Positions 16,978-26,555 of a stretch of DNA of 64,000 nucleotides are shown here, in pieces (position 1 is the stretch's first letter; each line of letters starts with the position of its first letter). The notes beneath the pieces are model-generated. The model saw only the letters and a list, made by a program, of their open reading frames with translations, did not search any database and was not told where the DNA came from. Where the stretch lies: positions 310,001 through 374,000 of the forward strand of contig NZ_MJUX01000002.1 of NCBI RefSeq assembly GCF_001927245.1, written 5' to 3'. Source of the DNA: Acuticoccus yangtzensis. GTDB lineage: Bacteria > Pseudomonadota > Alphaproteobacteria > Rhizobiales > Amorphaceae. The position numbers were made by a program, and so were the translations under genes.

Positions 16978-17292
16978 TCAGTGCCGCTTGCCGGACCGCG
17001 CCAGCCGCTTGGCGTTGGCGGTGGCGCTGGCGCTGATGGGCTTGATCCCTGCCGCGACCACCGCGCCGATGCCCTTGTTGCCCGCCATGGCGCGCATCGT
17101 CATCTCGGCCGACTTGGCGAAAGCGGAGGGTTTCTCCATCAACATGCGGGCGGCCTCGTCGGCGCGCATGGTGCCGGTCATCATCTGTAGGGTGCGCGTC
17201 TGGATCACGCTGGTGGCCGACATCCACATCTGGGCGCCGCTCCAGGCCGCATCGTTCCAGTCGTAGGCCGCCTGGAAGAACTCTTTATACAT
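16978..17292 (-). CDS. Small phasin-like protein, function unproven
   Basis: 104 aa, helical, no signal peptide. The first half is amphipathic with many Met, Trp and Ala (YKEFFQAAYDWNDAAWSGAQMWMSAT). The middle has ADEAARMLMEKPSAFAKSAE and the tail is basic. The pattern of short helical Ala/Met-rich protein with an MxxEK-P-xAF segment resembles small phasin-like proteins that coat polyhydroxyalkanoate granules, but no PHA gene is near. Upstream bases GGAG and a plain ATG support translation. Shares the bidirectional terminator with dctM. Confidence 0.6.
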   Translation of the reverse strand: MYKEFFQAAYDWNDAAWSGAQMWMSATSVIQTRTLQMMTGTMRADEAARMLMEKPSAFAKSAEMTMRAMAGNKGIGAVVAAGIKPISASATANAKRLARSGKRH

Positions 17293-17685
17293 AGCCGTCT
17301 CCGCTCCAGATGGGTCGCGCAGCCTTGCCGCTGCGGGATGAAGAAGCGCCGCGCCCCCTCCCCGGTTCCCCCGGATTTCGCCGGGGCTGGACTGAAGCTT
17401 GCGCTGAAGAAGACTAATGTTTTTAAGCGTTCCAGCAATCTGCCACCGAACGATCTATCCGGCGATGTGTTCTAAATGTGGACGCAAAGTCACGCACTTT
17501 GGTCGGGCTCGTCGCGCTGCGGGGCCTCATCGGGGCGCAAGAAAAATCCTATGACGGCTGACGGCGGGATTGGGCGGCCCTATCCCGCCGGACCGTGAAC
17601 CCCAGCGGCCGGGCGCCGCGCCCACGCCGACGGAACGCGGCCTCACCCGATGAACCGGCCGGTCGCGCGCCCTCTGCCGTGCCGC
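17293..17685. other. Intergenic stretch without a recognised gene
   Basis: About 390 bp between two genes on the minus strand. The part around 17400-17480 is less GC-rich and probably holds the promoter of the phasin-like gene. Small open frames here have no support. Confidence 0.5.
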
Positions 17686-18369
17686 TCAATGGCGCGGCGG
17701 ATGGTCGATCAGGCTGTTGCGGGCGCCGAGAATATGCGCACGCATCAACGCTTCCGCCCACGCCCCGTCGCGCGACCGGATCGCGGTCAATAGCTTGCGG
17801 TGGTCCGAAACGCTGCGGTCGATCTCGCTGGCATCGAAGCTGGCATAGGTGTTGATCAGAAAACCGATGTCCATCAGCCGGTTGGCGGAGTCTTTCAGCG
17901 TCGGATTCCCGGCCGCGTCGAGGATCGCCTGGTGGAAGCCGAGATTGAGCGATGACAGCGCGTCGACCGCATCCTCGCGCTCGCCGCGACGCGCCGCGGC
18001 GGACAGCTCTTCCAGCTCGGATTGTATCCCATCCAGCCGGGCGAGATGGTGCTCCTCGTGCCGCTCCGCCGCCAGCCGCGCGGCGAAACTCTCCAACATC
18101 GCCCGCACGTCGTAGATCTCGGCGATCTCGTGGCGCGCGCGCGATTTCACCGCCGTGCCCGAATGCGGCGTCATGTCGACGAAACCGTCGCTCGCCAGGC
18201 GCACGATGGCGCTGCGGACCGGCGTCCGGCTCGCCCCGAAGCGGTCGGCCAGAACCTCCTCGGTGATCCTCTCGCCGGGCTTCAATTCGCCCTGCACGAT
18301 GGCGCGGCGGATGTCCTCATAGACCCTGTCCGCCATCCGCGGCCCGGACTTAATCCCCCGCTTAACCAC
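17686..18369 (-). CDS. GntR-family (FCD-type) transcriptional regulator
   Basis: 227 aa from the preferred start. Winged HTH over about residues 12-78 (MADRVYEDIRRAIVQGELKPGERI...FGASRTPVRSAIVRL), then an FCD effector domain with the three metal-site histidines (NLGFHQAIL, SDHRKLLTAI, RAHILGARN). Start: GTG 18369 follows GAGGG nine bases upstream; TTG 18393 and ATG 18336 are alternatives. Divergent from a CoA-transferase/TTT/HMG-CoA-lyase operon, which it most likely represses until the substrate or its CoA ester binds. Confidence 0.88.
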   Translation of the reverse strand: MVKRGIKSGPRMADRVYEDIRRAIVQGELKPGERITEEVLADRFGASRTPVRSAIVRLASDGFVDMTPHSGTAVKSRARHEIAEIYDVRAMLESFAARLAAERHEEHHLARLDGIQSELEELSAAARRGEREDAVDALSSLNLGFHQAILDAAGNPTLKDSANRLMDIGFLINTYASFDASEIDRSVSDHRKLLTAIRSRDGAWAEALMRAHILGARNSLIDHPPRH

Positions 18370-18433
18370 CAGCGATGCCCTCGTTGAACACAATTGTCGC
18401 CCCTTTCAGGCATTTTCGACTTCTTACTTGACC

Positions 18434-18447
18434 CATTGGATACAATG
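18434..18447. promoter_or_regulatory. Candidate GntR operator
   Basis: Perfect inverted repeat CATTG-GATA-CAATG in the divergent region between the GntR gene and the CoA-transferase gene. TTGnnnnCAA resembles the TTGTATACAA-like sites known for FCD-type GntR proteins. A TTGACC at 18428-18433 overlaps its left edge and could be a -35 element. Confidence 0.5.
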
Positions 18448-18523
18448 AGCGAGATAACCACTCATTGAATTACATCAGCGCCCGATGGCCCCGTCCAGAC
18501 GGGCGCACTGCGGGAGGGTCACT

Positions 18524-19714
18524 TTGAAGCCGCTGTCCGGAATTCGCGTCCTCGAAATGGGGCAGTTGATCGCAGGTCCCTTCTGCGGTCAGCTCCTTGC
18601 CGATTTCGGGGCCGATGTCGTCAAGGTCGAGCCCCCCAAAACCGGCGATCCGATGCGTCAGTGGGGCCGCGCCAACGACAAGGGGCAGCCGCTCTGGTGG
18701 CCCGTCATCGCCCGCGGCAAGCGCTCCATCACCCTCAACATGCGCCTCCCCGAAGCCCAGCAGGTCGTCCGTGAGCTCGCCGGAGAGGTCGATATCCTCA
18801 TCGAGAACTTCCGCGTCGGCCGCATGGAAGAATGGGGTCTTGGATACGATGCGCTGAAGGCGATCAATCCGCGCCTCATCATGGTGCGCGTCACCGGCTT
18901 CGGCCAGACCGGGCCTTATGCCGACCGCGCCGGGTTCGCCTCGGTGTGCGAGGCGATGGGCGGCATGCGCTATATCGCCGGCTATCCCGACCGGCCGCCG
19001 GTGCGCGCCGGCATCTCCATCGGCGACACGCTGGCGGGGCAGTCCGGCTTCCAGGGCGCGCTTCTGGCGCTGCACCACCGCGACCGCACCGGCGAAGGCC
19101 AGATGGTCGACGCCTCCATCTTCGAGTCGGTGCTCTCGGTGATGGAAGCGGTCGTCTCCGAATATGACGGCGGCGGACATATCCGCGAGCGGTCGGGCAG
19201 CATCCTGCCGGGCATCGCCCCGTCCAACGCCTACCCGGCCAAGGACGGCAAGATGGTCATCATCGGCGCCAACGGTGACAGCCTCTACCGCCGCCTGTGC
19301 GAGGTGATGGGCCAGCCTGAACTCGCCACCGACCCGCGCTTCGTCAACCACCGCGCCCGCGGCGACAATCAGACCGAACTCGACGCGCTCGTCGGCGAAT
19401 GGACCATCCAGCACGACGCGGGCGAGATCGTCGACCTGTTGTCGGACGCCGGCGTGCCGGCCGGCCTCACCTACACCGCGGCCGACATGATGACCGACCC
19501 GCACTTCGCGGCGCGCCAGTCGATCACCCGCGTGGAGGACCCCGAACTGGGGCCGATCGCGATGCAGAACGTCTTCCCGAAGCTGTCGGCCACACCCGGC
19601 GCGATCGAGAAGACCGGCCCCAAGCTGGGCGAACACACCGACGACGTGCTGTCCGGCTGGCTGAACTACGACGCTGAGCGCATCGCCGCGCTGCGCTCCG
19701 CCGGCGTCGTCTGA
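18524..19714 (+). CDS. Class III (CaiB/BaiF) CoA-transferase
   Basis: 396 aa. Moves CoA from one acyl-CoA to a carboxylic acid by an aspartyl-anhydride mechanism. Family features: GIRVLEMGQLIAGPFCGQLLADFGADVVKVE at the N-terminus, the IENFRVGRME segment, and the probable catalytic Asp in AGISIGDTLAG. Start: TTG 18524 has GGGAGG six bases upstream and gives the standard KPLSGIRVLE beginning; the longer frame from ATG 18485 overlaps the promoter region. It leads an operon with a tricarboxylate-type transporter and an HMG-CoA-lyase-like enzyme, so it probably activates the imported acid. Confidence 0.9.
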   Translation: MKPLSGIRVLEMGQLIAGPFCGQLLADFGADVVKVEPPKTGDPMRQWGRANDKGQPLWWPVIARGKRSITLNMRLPEAQQVVRELAGEVDILIENFRVGRMEEWGLGYDALKAINPRLIMVRVTGFGQTGPYADRAGFASVCEAMGGMRYIAGYPDRPPVRAGISIGDTLAGQSGFQGALLALHHRDRTGEGQMVDASIFESVLSVMEAVVSEYDGGGHIRERSGSILPGIAPSNAYPAKDGKMVIIGANGDSLYRRLCEVMGQPELATDPRFVNHRARGDNQTELDALVGEWTIQHDAGEIVDLLSDAGVPAGLTYTAADMMTDPHFAARQSITRVEDPELGPIAMQNVFPKLSATPGAIEKTGPKLGEHTDDVLSGWLNYDAERIAALRSAGVV

Positions 19715-19777
19715 ACGCGGCGCCGACCCGGCCCGCGGCCGGGGCGCGCCCATAGATTTCCGAAAGGGAGGAAACCG

Positions 19778-20761
19778 ATGAAATTTCTGAAACTCGCCTC
19801 GCTCGCCGTGATCGGCACGGCAGCGGCGGCCGGCGGCATCGCCACGGCCACCCCCGCGCTCGCCACCGACTGCATCGCCCCGTCCGATCCCGGCGGCGGC
19901 TGGGACTTCACCTGCCGCACCATCGGCCGCCTCCTCACCGAAACCGGCGTGATCGACGAGACGGTGCAGACGACGAACGTCTCCGGCGGCACCGGCGCCG
20001 TGGCCTTCGCTCGCGTGGCCGGCAGCCGCGCCGACGACGAGAACCTCATCGTCGCCACCTCCTCGGTCGCCATCACCCAGATCGCCCAGGGCAAATATCC
20101 GGGCGGCACCGACACCATGCGCTGGCTCGCCATGCTGGGCGCCGACGTCGGCGTTCTGGTGGTGCCCGCCGACAGCCCGTTCCAGACGCTGGACGACTTC
20201 CTCGCCGCGGCGAAGGACAACCCGTCCTCCATGGTCGTCGGCGGCTCCAGCGCGGCAGGCGGGTGGGATCACCTGCGCCTCCTGATGCTGGCCGGTGAAG
20301 CCGGCATGGAGCCGGACGCCTACAAGTCCATGCGCTGGGTGAACTTCAATTCCGGCTCCCCGGCCGTGACGCAGATGCTCGGCGGGCAGGTCCAGGCCGT
20401 GACGACCGACATCGGCGAGATCGGCGGCTTCGTGCAGTCCGGCGACATCCGCATCCTCGTGGCGATGTCGGACGAGCCGATCCCCGCCTTCCCCGATGCG
20501 CCGACCACCGCATCCCTCGGCCTCGAGATGACCGGCTACAACTGGCGCGGCTTCTATGTCGGCGGCGACGTGTCCGACGAAGCCTATGACGGCTGGGTCG
20601 AGAAGATGAAGGCGCTCTACGACACGCCGGAGTGGAAAGAGGCGGCGCAAGCCAACGGCCTCATCCCGATCTGGCGCGGCGGTGCCGAATTCTCCGAATA
20701 TGTCGACCAGCAGGCGGCCGATACCGAGGCGGTATCGCGCGAAATCGGCGTCATCAATTGA
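19778..20761 (+). CDS. TctC-type periplasmic solute-binding protein (tripartite tricarboxylate transporter)
   Basis: 327 aa. Signal peptide over the first 30 residues (ends TATPALA-TDCIAP). TctC-family features: N-terminal CIAPSDPGGGWDFTCR, the central VGGSSAAGGWDHLRL and a conserved FNSGSPAVTQMLGGQVQAV. A strong ribosome site (GGGAGGAAA) precedes ATG 19778. Binds an organic acid for the TctB/TctA membrane pair directly downstream. Confidence 0.92.
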   Translation: MKFLKLASLAVIGTAAAAGGIATATPALATDCIAPSDPGGGWDFTCRTIGRLLTETGVIDETVQTTNVSGGTGAVAFARVAGSRADDENLIVATSSVAITQIAQGKYPGGTDTMRWLAMLGADVGVLVVPADSPFQTLDDFLAAAKDNPSSMVVGGSSAAGGWDHLRLLMLAGEAGMEPDAYKSMRWVNFNSGSPAVTQMLGGQVQAVTTDIGEIGGFVQSGDIRILVAMSDEPIPAFPDAPTTASLGLEMTGYNWRGFYVGGDVSDEAYDGWVEKMKALYDTPEWKEAAQANGLIPIWRGGAEFSEYVDQQAADTEAVSREIGVIN

Positions 20762-21183
20762 GCGATCGTATCCTCGGCATCCTCTTTCTGGGGCTGTCGA
20801 TCTGGTACGGGTATACCGCGGGGTCCTATGAGGCGAGCTTCGGCGACCCTCTGGGGCCCTCGGCCTTCCCGCAGATCATCAGCGTCCCGGCGGCGCTCGT
20901 CTCGCTCGGCCTGATCTTCAGGCCGGACCCCGACCCGGCCTGGTCGCGGGGGACGGTGCTGCTGCGGCAGGTCGCGGCCCTCGTCCTCTTCGTGGCCTAC
21001 GCGCTCACGCTGGTTCCGCTCGGCTTCGTCCTGTCGACCTTCCTCGCCGTGTCGCTCTTCGCCAAGCTCATGGGTGCGCCCTGGGTGAAGGCGGGGGTGG
21101 CGGGCCTCATCCTGTCGCCGGCGCTCTTCGTCCTGTTCGACGTGCTGCTCGGCCTGCCGCTGCCGCTGGCACCGTCGCTCTGA
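20758..21183 (+). CDS. TctB-type small membrane subunit (tripartite tricarboxylate transporter)
   Basis: 141 aa, four predicted membrane helices, with the family-typical DPLGPSAFPQII after the first helix. The best start is TTG 20758, which overlaps the tctC stop (TTGA) and gives LSDRILGILFLGLSIWYGY. The longer in-frame extension upstream merely reads through tctC in another frame. Small and weakly conserved, as usual for TctB. Confidence 0.85.
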   Translation: MSDRILGILFLGLSIWYGYTAGSYEASFGDPLGPSAFPQIISVPAALVSLGLIFRPDPDPAWSRGTVLLRQVAALVLFVAYALTLVPLGFVLSTFLAVSLFAKLMGAPWVKAGVAGLILSPALFVLFDVLLGLPLPLAPSL

Positions 21184-21198
21184 GGAGCCCCCGCTCGC

Positions 21199-22710
21199 AT
21201 GGACACTCTAGCCTTCCTCGCGCAAGGTTTCGCCGTGGCGATGACGCCCACGAACCTGCTCCTCGCGCTGTTCGGCTGCATCGCCGGAACGATGATCGGC
21301 TCGCTGCCCGGCCTCGGCCCGGTCAACGGCGTCGCCATCCTCATCCCGCTCGCCTTCACGCTGGGCCTCGACCCCACGTCGGCGCTCATCCTGCTCTCGG
21401 CCGTCTATTATGGCGCGATGTATGGCGGGCGCATCTCCTCCATCATCCTCAACATTCCGGGTGACGAACCGGCGATCATGACGACGCTGGACGGCTACCC
21501 GATGGCCAAGAAGGGCAAGGCCGCCGAGGCGCTCGCCATCTCCGGCGTCGCGTCCTTCATCGGCGCCACGGTCGCGACGCTCGGCCTGACGCTGTTCGCC
21601 CCGCTGCTCGCCAAGGCCGCCATCTATTTCGGCCCGGCCGACTACTTCGCGCTCTACGTGCTGGCCTTCGCCACCATCGGCGGCGTGTCGGGCATGAACC
21701 CGATGAAGACGCTGCTGGCCGCCTGCATCGGCCTGATGCTGGCCACCGTCGGCCTCGACCCCAGCACCGGCACCGCGCGCTATACCGGCGGCTCCTACGA
21801 CCTCTACGACGGGTTCGACCCCATCGTCGCCATCGTCGGCCTGTTCGCCATCTCCGAGATGCTGATGCTGTTCGAGGGCAACCTCGGCGCAACCGCGATT
21901 CCGTCCGTCGGCCGCGTCGTCCCGCGCATGAAGGACATCCTGTTCAGCCTCGGCGCCACGCTGCGCGGCTCTGCGGTCGGCTTCATCGCCGGAATCCTGC
22001 CGGGCGCGGGCGCCTCGCTGGGTGCGGTGATGTCCTACTCGGTCGAAAAGCGCGTCAGCGACAAGAACAAGACCTTCGGCACCGGCGACCCGCGCGGCGT
22101 CGCAGCGCCCGAGGCGGGCAACAACGCAGCCTCCGGCGCGGCGCTGATCCCGATGCTGACGCTGGGCGTTCCGGGCTCCGGCACGACGGCGGTGATGCTG
22201 GCCATGCTGATATCGTTCAACGTCCAGCCCGGCCCGCTGCTGTTCCAGAACCAGCCCGACATCGTGTGGGGCCTCATCGCCTCGCTCTACATCGCCAACA
22301 TCGTGCTCCTGGTGCTCAACATCCCGTTCATCGGCCTCTTCACGCGGCTCTTGATGCTGCCGCAGTGGGTGCTGATGCCGTTCGTGCTGATCGTCAGCTT
22401 CCTCGGCGTCTTCGCCATCTCCAACTCCGTCCACGGCCTGCTCGTCATGATCGCGTTCGGCGTACTCGGCTATGTGCTGCGCAAGATGGAGATTTCGCTG
22501 ATCCCGGTGGTGCTCGGCGTGCTGCTGGGGGGCGACATGGAGGACAACCTGCGCCGTGCGCTGTCGATCTCCGGCGGTGATCCGTGGATCCTGGTGCACA
22601 GCCCGATCTCGATCGGCCTCTACATCGCGACCGCGGCGCTCCTCGTGATCGCCTTCGTCTTCGCGGAGAGGTCGACCCCCGCACCCGGCACTTCGCATAA
22701 CGTGAAATAA
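21199..22710 (+). CDS. TctA-type large membrane subunit (tripartite tricarboxylate transporter)
   Basis: 503 aa, about twelve membrane helices. Hallmark TctA stretches: GTMIGSLPGLGPVNGVAILIPL, YYGAMYGGRISSIILNIPGDEPA, GFIAGILPGAGASLGAVMSY and EAGNNAASGAALIPMLTLGVPGSGTTAVM. It forms the transport channel with TctB. Preceded by GGAG near the ATG and separated from tctB by only 15 bp. Confidence 0.95.
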   Translation: MDTLAFLAQGFAVAMTPTNLLLALFGCIAGTMIGSLPGLGPVNGVAILIPLAFTLGLDPTSALILLSAVYYGAMYGGRISSIILNIPGDEPAIMTTLDGYPMAKKGKAAEALAISGVASFIGATVATLGLTLFAPLLAKAAIYFGPADYFALYVLAFATIGGVSGMNPMKTLLAACIGLMLATVGLDPSTGTARYTGGSYDLYDGFDPIVAIVGLFAISEMLMLFEGNLGATAIPSVGRVVPRMKDILFSLGATLRGSAVGFIAGILPGAGASLGAVMSYSVEKRVSDKNKTFGTGDPRGVAAPEAGNNAASGAALIPMLTLGVPGSGTTAVMLAMLISFNVQPGPLLFQNQPDIVWGLIASLYIANIVLLVLNIPFIGLFTRLLMLPQWVLMPFVLIVSFLGVFAISNSVHGLLVMIAFGVLGYVLRKMEISLIPVVLGVLLGGDMEDNLRRALSISGGDPWILVHSPISIGLYIATAALLVIAFVFAERSTPAPGTSHNVK

Positions 22711-22763
22711 GCGGACGGGCCGTGCGGGCGATCGCGCGGCCCTTCGCAGCGAGAGGGAACGAC

Positions 22764-23705
22764 ATGATCCAACATGACCGCAGCACCGTGACGCTGATGG
22801 AGGTCGCCCCGCGCGACGGCTTCCAGTCGATCGCAGAGCCGCTGCCGACGGGCGACAAGATCGCCGCCATCCAGCTCCTCATCGATTCCGGTGTGAAGCG
22901 GATGGAGCTCGGCTCCTTCGTCAGCCCCAAGGCGATCCCGCAGATGGGCGACATGGCCGACATCGCCGCCCACTTCCGCGGTGAGGACCGATGCCGCATG
23001 TCCGTCCTCATCCCCAACGTGAAGGGGGCGGAGCTGGCGCTGAAGGCGGGGTATCCGGACCTCGTCTTCGTCTTCTCGGTGTCGGAATCGCACAACCGCA
23101 ACAACGTGCGCCAGAGCGTGGACCAGTCGCTCGGCCAGCTCGCCGATGTGGTCGCCGTGGCGGGGCCGGACGCCAAGCTGCGTGTCGACCTCGCCACGTC
23201 GTTCGACTGCCCGTTCGAGGGGACGGTTCCGCTGGATGCCGTGCGCCGCGCCTTCGCCCGCGCGCTTCAGATCGCGCCGAACGCCGAGTTCGCGTTGTGC
23301 GACACCACCGGCCGGGCCGACCCGCTGACCGTGGCCGCCCGCTTCTGCGCGGTGATGGCCGATGCACCGGACGTCACCAAGTGGGCCTTCCACGGCCACG
23401 ACACCTTCGGCATGGGCGTCGCCAACGCCCTCTATGCCCACGCCACCGGGGTGGACGTGATCGAGTGCGCGGCGGCGGGCCTCGGCGGCTGCCCCTTCGC
23501 CCCCGGCGCCACGGGCAACACCGCCACCGAGGACCTGCACTTCGCTTTCGAGCAGGGCGGCATTGCCACCGGCATCGACCGGGCGAAGCTCTTGGAGGCG
23601 GCCGACGCCGTTGCCGCGCTCCCCGGCGGCAAGGTGGCCAGCCACCTGCGCATCGTCCCGCGCAAACGCGCGACGACCGGCGAGGCGGTCGCACAGCTCG
23701 CCTGA
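22764..23705 (+). CDS. Hydroxymethylglutaryl-CoA lyase-type enzyme
   Basis: 313 aa, HMGL-like TIM barrel of the DRE-metallolyase family. Key sequence: EVAPRDGFQS near the N-terminus (Asp/Arg of the active site), LCDTTGRADP, the metal-binding pair in AFHGHDTFGMGVAN, and the mobile loop cysteine region GLGGCPFAPGATGNTATEDL. Family members cleave HMG-CoA, citramalyl-CoA or similar 3-hydroxy-acyl-CoAs into acetyl-CoA plus a keto acid. Start ATG 22764 follows GAGAGGGA. Last gene of the CoA-transferase/tctCBA operon, so it probably cleaves the CoA ester made by the first enzyme. Confidence 0.9.
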   Translation: MIQHDRSTVTLMEVAPRDGFQSIAEPLPTGDKIAAIQLLIDSGVKRMELGSFVSPKAIPQMGDMADIAAHFRGEDRCRMSVLIPNVKGAELALKAGYPDLVFVFSVSESHNRNNVRQSVDQSLGQLADVVAVAGPDAKLRVDLATSFDCPFEGTVPLDAVRRAFARALQIAPNAEFALCDTTGRADPLTVAARFCAVMADAPDVTKWAFHGHDTFGMGVANALYAHATGVDVIECAAAGLGGCPFAPGATGNTATEDLHFAFEQGGIATGIDRAKLLEAADAVAALPGGKVASHLRIVPRKRATTGEAVAQLA

Positions 23706-23866
23706 GGCGATCCGGGCGCCGCAGAAGGTGCCCGCCTCGGTCAAGGCTTGTGCCGGAGGCCGCCCTTCGGCACGGGGCCGGCCCGCGCAAGTCCGGCCCC
23801 AGCATCGTCGATCACCGTCCGGGCGGTTCTGTGTCCGCCTGTTTGCGAGATTGATCGAGGCTCCTC

Positions 23867-25867
23867 ATGATTGCGCGTCTGCCCGTTTGGCTGAAACTCA
23901 CCGCCGTCAACGTCGTGGTGATGGTCTCCCTCATCGTCGCCCTGACCAGTTTCGCTGTGGTGACGATGAAAGCCAGTGTCAGCGACCGGCTTCAGGTCAA
24001 CCAGGTTCAGAACCTGCGGCTCGCCGCGATGGAGCTTGCCGCCGCCATGGACGGCGTCACCATCGACATCAACGGCGGCGAGGTTCGGCGCATCACCGTT
24101 GAGACGTGGCCTGACTTCGCCACCGAGGCAGCGGCCGACCACGAGTTCATCGACCGCCTCGGCGTCATCACCGGCGAGACGGCAACCATCTTCGCCTACG
24201 ATCCGGCGCAGAAGGACTTCGTCCGCCGCACGACCAACATCATCAAGGACAACGGCGAGCGCGCCGTGGGGACGGTGCTGGGCGCCAAGAGTGCGGCGAT
24301 GGCGCCCATCATGGCGGGTAAGCCCTTCCTCGGCACCGCCGTCATCCTGGGCAAATCCTACCGCACGCTCTACCAGCCGATCTTCGCCGCCGACCCGTCC
24401 ATCCCGCAGACGGCGGGCGGTGTCGCGGGCATTCTCTATGTCGGCGTGCGCGACGCCGTGCTCATCGCCGAAACCAACGCCTTCACCGGCAAGCTCAGCC
24501 TGATCGCCTTCGGTGTCGCCGCGGCGGGTATCGCGATCTCGGCCCTGTTCTGCTTCGGCCAGCTCCGCCCGCTGCGCCGCGCCGCCGACGACATGACCGC
24601 GCTTGCCCGCGGCGAGCATCTGGAGATGACACAAACCCGGAAGGACGAGCTTGGTGCCATGCAGGCCGCGCTGATCGAACTCGCCGAAGTGTCGGAGACC
24701 GCCACCAAGCGGGCGCAGATCATCGAGCAACTGGACCTGCCGATCCTCACCGTCGAGCCGGACAGCGCGCAGACGGTCACCTACGCCAACGCCGCGGCGC
24801 TCACCCTTTTCGGTCAGCTTGCGGGTTCCGGCGGCCAGGTCCCGGCCAACCCGGTCGGCCGTTCCGCGCGCGACGTTCATGCCGAGGCGCGCAACGCCGC
24901 CCAGTCGCGCCGCAACTCCAAGCCCGTGAAGATCGGCGAGGAGACGGTCATCTTCCACGCCGTGCCGCTGAAGAACGCGGGCGGGCGGGATGCGGGTGTG
25001 TGCCTGTCCATCGACGTCGTCACCCAGCGCGAGCGCACCGCGACGCAATTCGAGACCGACGTCGCCGATCTAATGACCAAGGTGTCCGGCGCCGTGACGA
25101 TCCTGAAGGAGCGCACCCACGCGCTGGAGGATGCGGCCCACTCCGGCACGTCCGATTCCGGCGAGGCGGCGCGCGTGGCCGTGGAGGCGGCGGACGCGGT
25201 GCGCACGGTGGCCACCGCCGTGGAACAGCTCAACAGCTCGTTCGGCGAGGTGGCGGAGCGGATCGCCCGCAACGCCCAGCTCGCCAGCGAAGCGTCGACG
25301 ACGACGCAGGGCGCGTCCCAGTCGGCCGAAGCGCTGGAGGTCGCGGGCAAGCGGATCCAGGAGGTGGTGAACCTCATCGCCGGGATCGCCGAGCAGACCA
25401 ATCTCCTGGCGCTCAACGCCACGATCGAGGCCTCGCGCGCCGGCGATGCGGGCAAGGGTTTCGCCGTGGTCGCCACCGAGGTGAAGTCGCTGGCCGAGCG
25501 CGCCGCCAACGCGACGACGGAAATCACCTCCGAGATCGAGCGCTTCAATGCCGCCGGGCGCACGCTGCTGGACGCCATCCAGCAGGTGGCCGAATCGATC
25601 AAGAGCGTCGACGAGGTGTCCGCCGCCGTGGCCGCTGCGGTGAACGAGCAGCAGGTGACCACCACCGACATCGCCCGCACGGTACACGAGGTGGCGTCGA
25701 GCGCTGAACGTGTCCGCTCGCTGTCGCAGAACGTGAGCACGGTGGCCGGGCGCACCGGGGAGGCGGCCGGCGAGGTCAGCCGTGTGACGCTGGAGCTGGA
25801 CCAGACCGGTCAGGAGCTGACGAAGCGTTCGGCGAACTTCCTCGCCTCCATCCGCACCGCAGCTTAG
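23867..25867 (+). CDS. Methyl-accepting chemotaxis protein
   Basis: 666 aa. N-terminal membrane helix (about 9-31), then a periplasmic Cache-like sensor with family-typical GVLYVGV-like [12 protein letters not shown] near its end (about 190-200). A second helix follows (about 205-230), then a HAMP segment and a PAS-like insert (about 285-385). The C-terminal signalling domain has the conserved hairpin tip [23 protein letters not shown]. No CheW-binding pentapeptide or cytoplasmic Che gene is near. GAGG lies seven bases before ATG 23867. Lying right after the TTT/HMG-CoA-lyase operon, it may sense the same acid, but this is inference. Confidence 0.92.
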   Translation: MIARLPVWLKLTAVNVVVMVSLIVALTSFAVVTMKASVSDRLQVNQVQNLRLAAMELAAAMDGVTIDINGGEVRRITVETWPDFATEAAADHEFIDRLGVITGETATIFAYDPAQKDFVRRTTNIIKDNGERAVGTVLGAKSAAMAPIMAGKPFLGTAVILGKSYRTLYQPIFAADPSIPQTAGGVAGILYVGVRDAVLIAETNAFTGKLSLIAFGVAAAGIAISALFCFGQLRPLRRAADDMTALARGEHLEMTQTRKDELGAMQAALIELAEVSETATKRAQIIEQLDLPILTVEPDSAQTVTYANAAALTLFGQLAGSGGQVPANPVGRSARDVHAEARNAAQSRRNSKPVKIGEETVIFHAVPLKNAGGRDAGVCLSIDVVTQRERTATQFETDVADLMTKVSGAVTILKERTHALEDAAHSGTSDSGEAARVAVEAADAVRTVATAVEQLNSSFGEVAERIARNAQLASEASTTTQGASQSAEALEVAGKRIQEVVNLIAGIAEQTNLLALNATIEASRAGDAGKGFAVVATEVKSLAERAANATTEITSEIERFNAAGRTLLDAIQQVAESIKSVDEVSAAVAAAVNEQQVTTTDIARTVHEVASSAERVRSLSQNVSTVAGRTGEAAGEVSRVTLELDQTGQELTKRSANFLASIRTAA

Positions 25868-26471
25868 ACCCTTTCGAAGCCCGCCCGCCGCTTCGCCCCC
25901 CCTCGGTTGGTGTGGCGCGCGGCGTGCGACCCGGCCTGCTGAGCCGCCGCGTCTCCGGTGACCGCCGCCCTGCGGCAGTGGCGCGCCCCCGCCGCCGCAC
26001 CTTCGCGCCCCGGCTCCCCCCGAGGCGCGGGCGGCGCGTCAACCGCCATGCCAGCGCAGCCGGGCCGGGCGTCGGTCGCGCTGCACGCCTCGGACCGGCT
26101 GATGGCATAAGAAACGCGCGGTCACACGGCCTGATCGGCGCCGCCGCTCGCCGCGGCCGATGCGCGGGCGACCGCGACGTCAGCCCGCCGCCCTTCCTCC
26201 TGCAGCCGCGCACGTTGCGCCCCTCCGTCGAAGCCCGCCGGACGAGCCCGGCGGCTGCATGGCAGCATCCCCGCAGGCAAGCACCAGCGGGCGCTCCCAG
26301 CGCTTCCCCATCGCCAAACGCGCGGAAAGCTGCGGCACGCCGCCGCGGTTCTGGCCGCTCGCCCCAACGTTGCCGGGCGATTCGGCACCGTGACGTGCCC
26401 AGGCGACGAGATTTATGGGCCTTAGCACTCTTTCCGTCGAACCCATCGAAGTTAGATCTGTTCAAGATCCT
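25868..26471. other. Long intergenic region without a supported gene
   Basis: About 600 bp of GC-rich sequence with only low-complexity, arginine/alanine-rich frames on both strands, none with a ribosome site or family similarity. The last 60-70 bp (from about 26410) is less GC-rich and probably carries the promoter of the molybdenum oxidase operon. Confidence 0.5.
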
Positions 26472-26500
26472 AGGAGGCCGCCGTCGACACCCGGCCTCCT
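26472..26500 (+). promoter_or_regulatory. Leader hairpin before the paoABC-type operon
   Basis: Nine-base-pair stem AGGAGGCCG / CGGCCTCCT with an 11-base loop, followed by GCGTTTT. It starts about 84 bp before the first ATG. It looks like a terminator or attenuator in the untranslated leader; its left arm also contains AGGAGG. Confidence 0.45.
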
Positions 26501-26555
26501 GCGTTTTGCCATGCCCGCCTTCGCCCGGCGCGCAGCAGCAAAGGAATGTATTTTA

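Noticed and set aside
15398-17227. 609-codon minus-strand frame opposite dctQ and dctM
   Set aside because: Runs through a bidirectional terminator and three real genes; Asp/His/Arg-rich shadow.
25868-26471. Several open frames of 60-230 codons in the gap before the paoABC-type operon
   Set aside because: All are Arg/Ala/Pro-rich on both strands, without ribosome sites or recognisable motifs.
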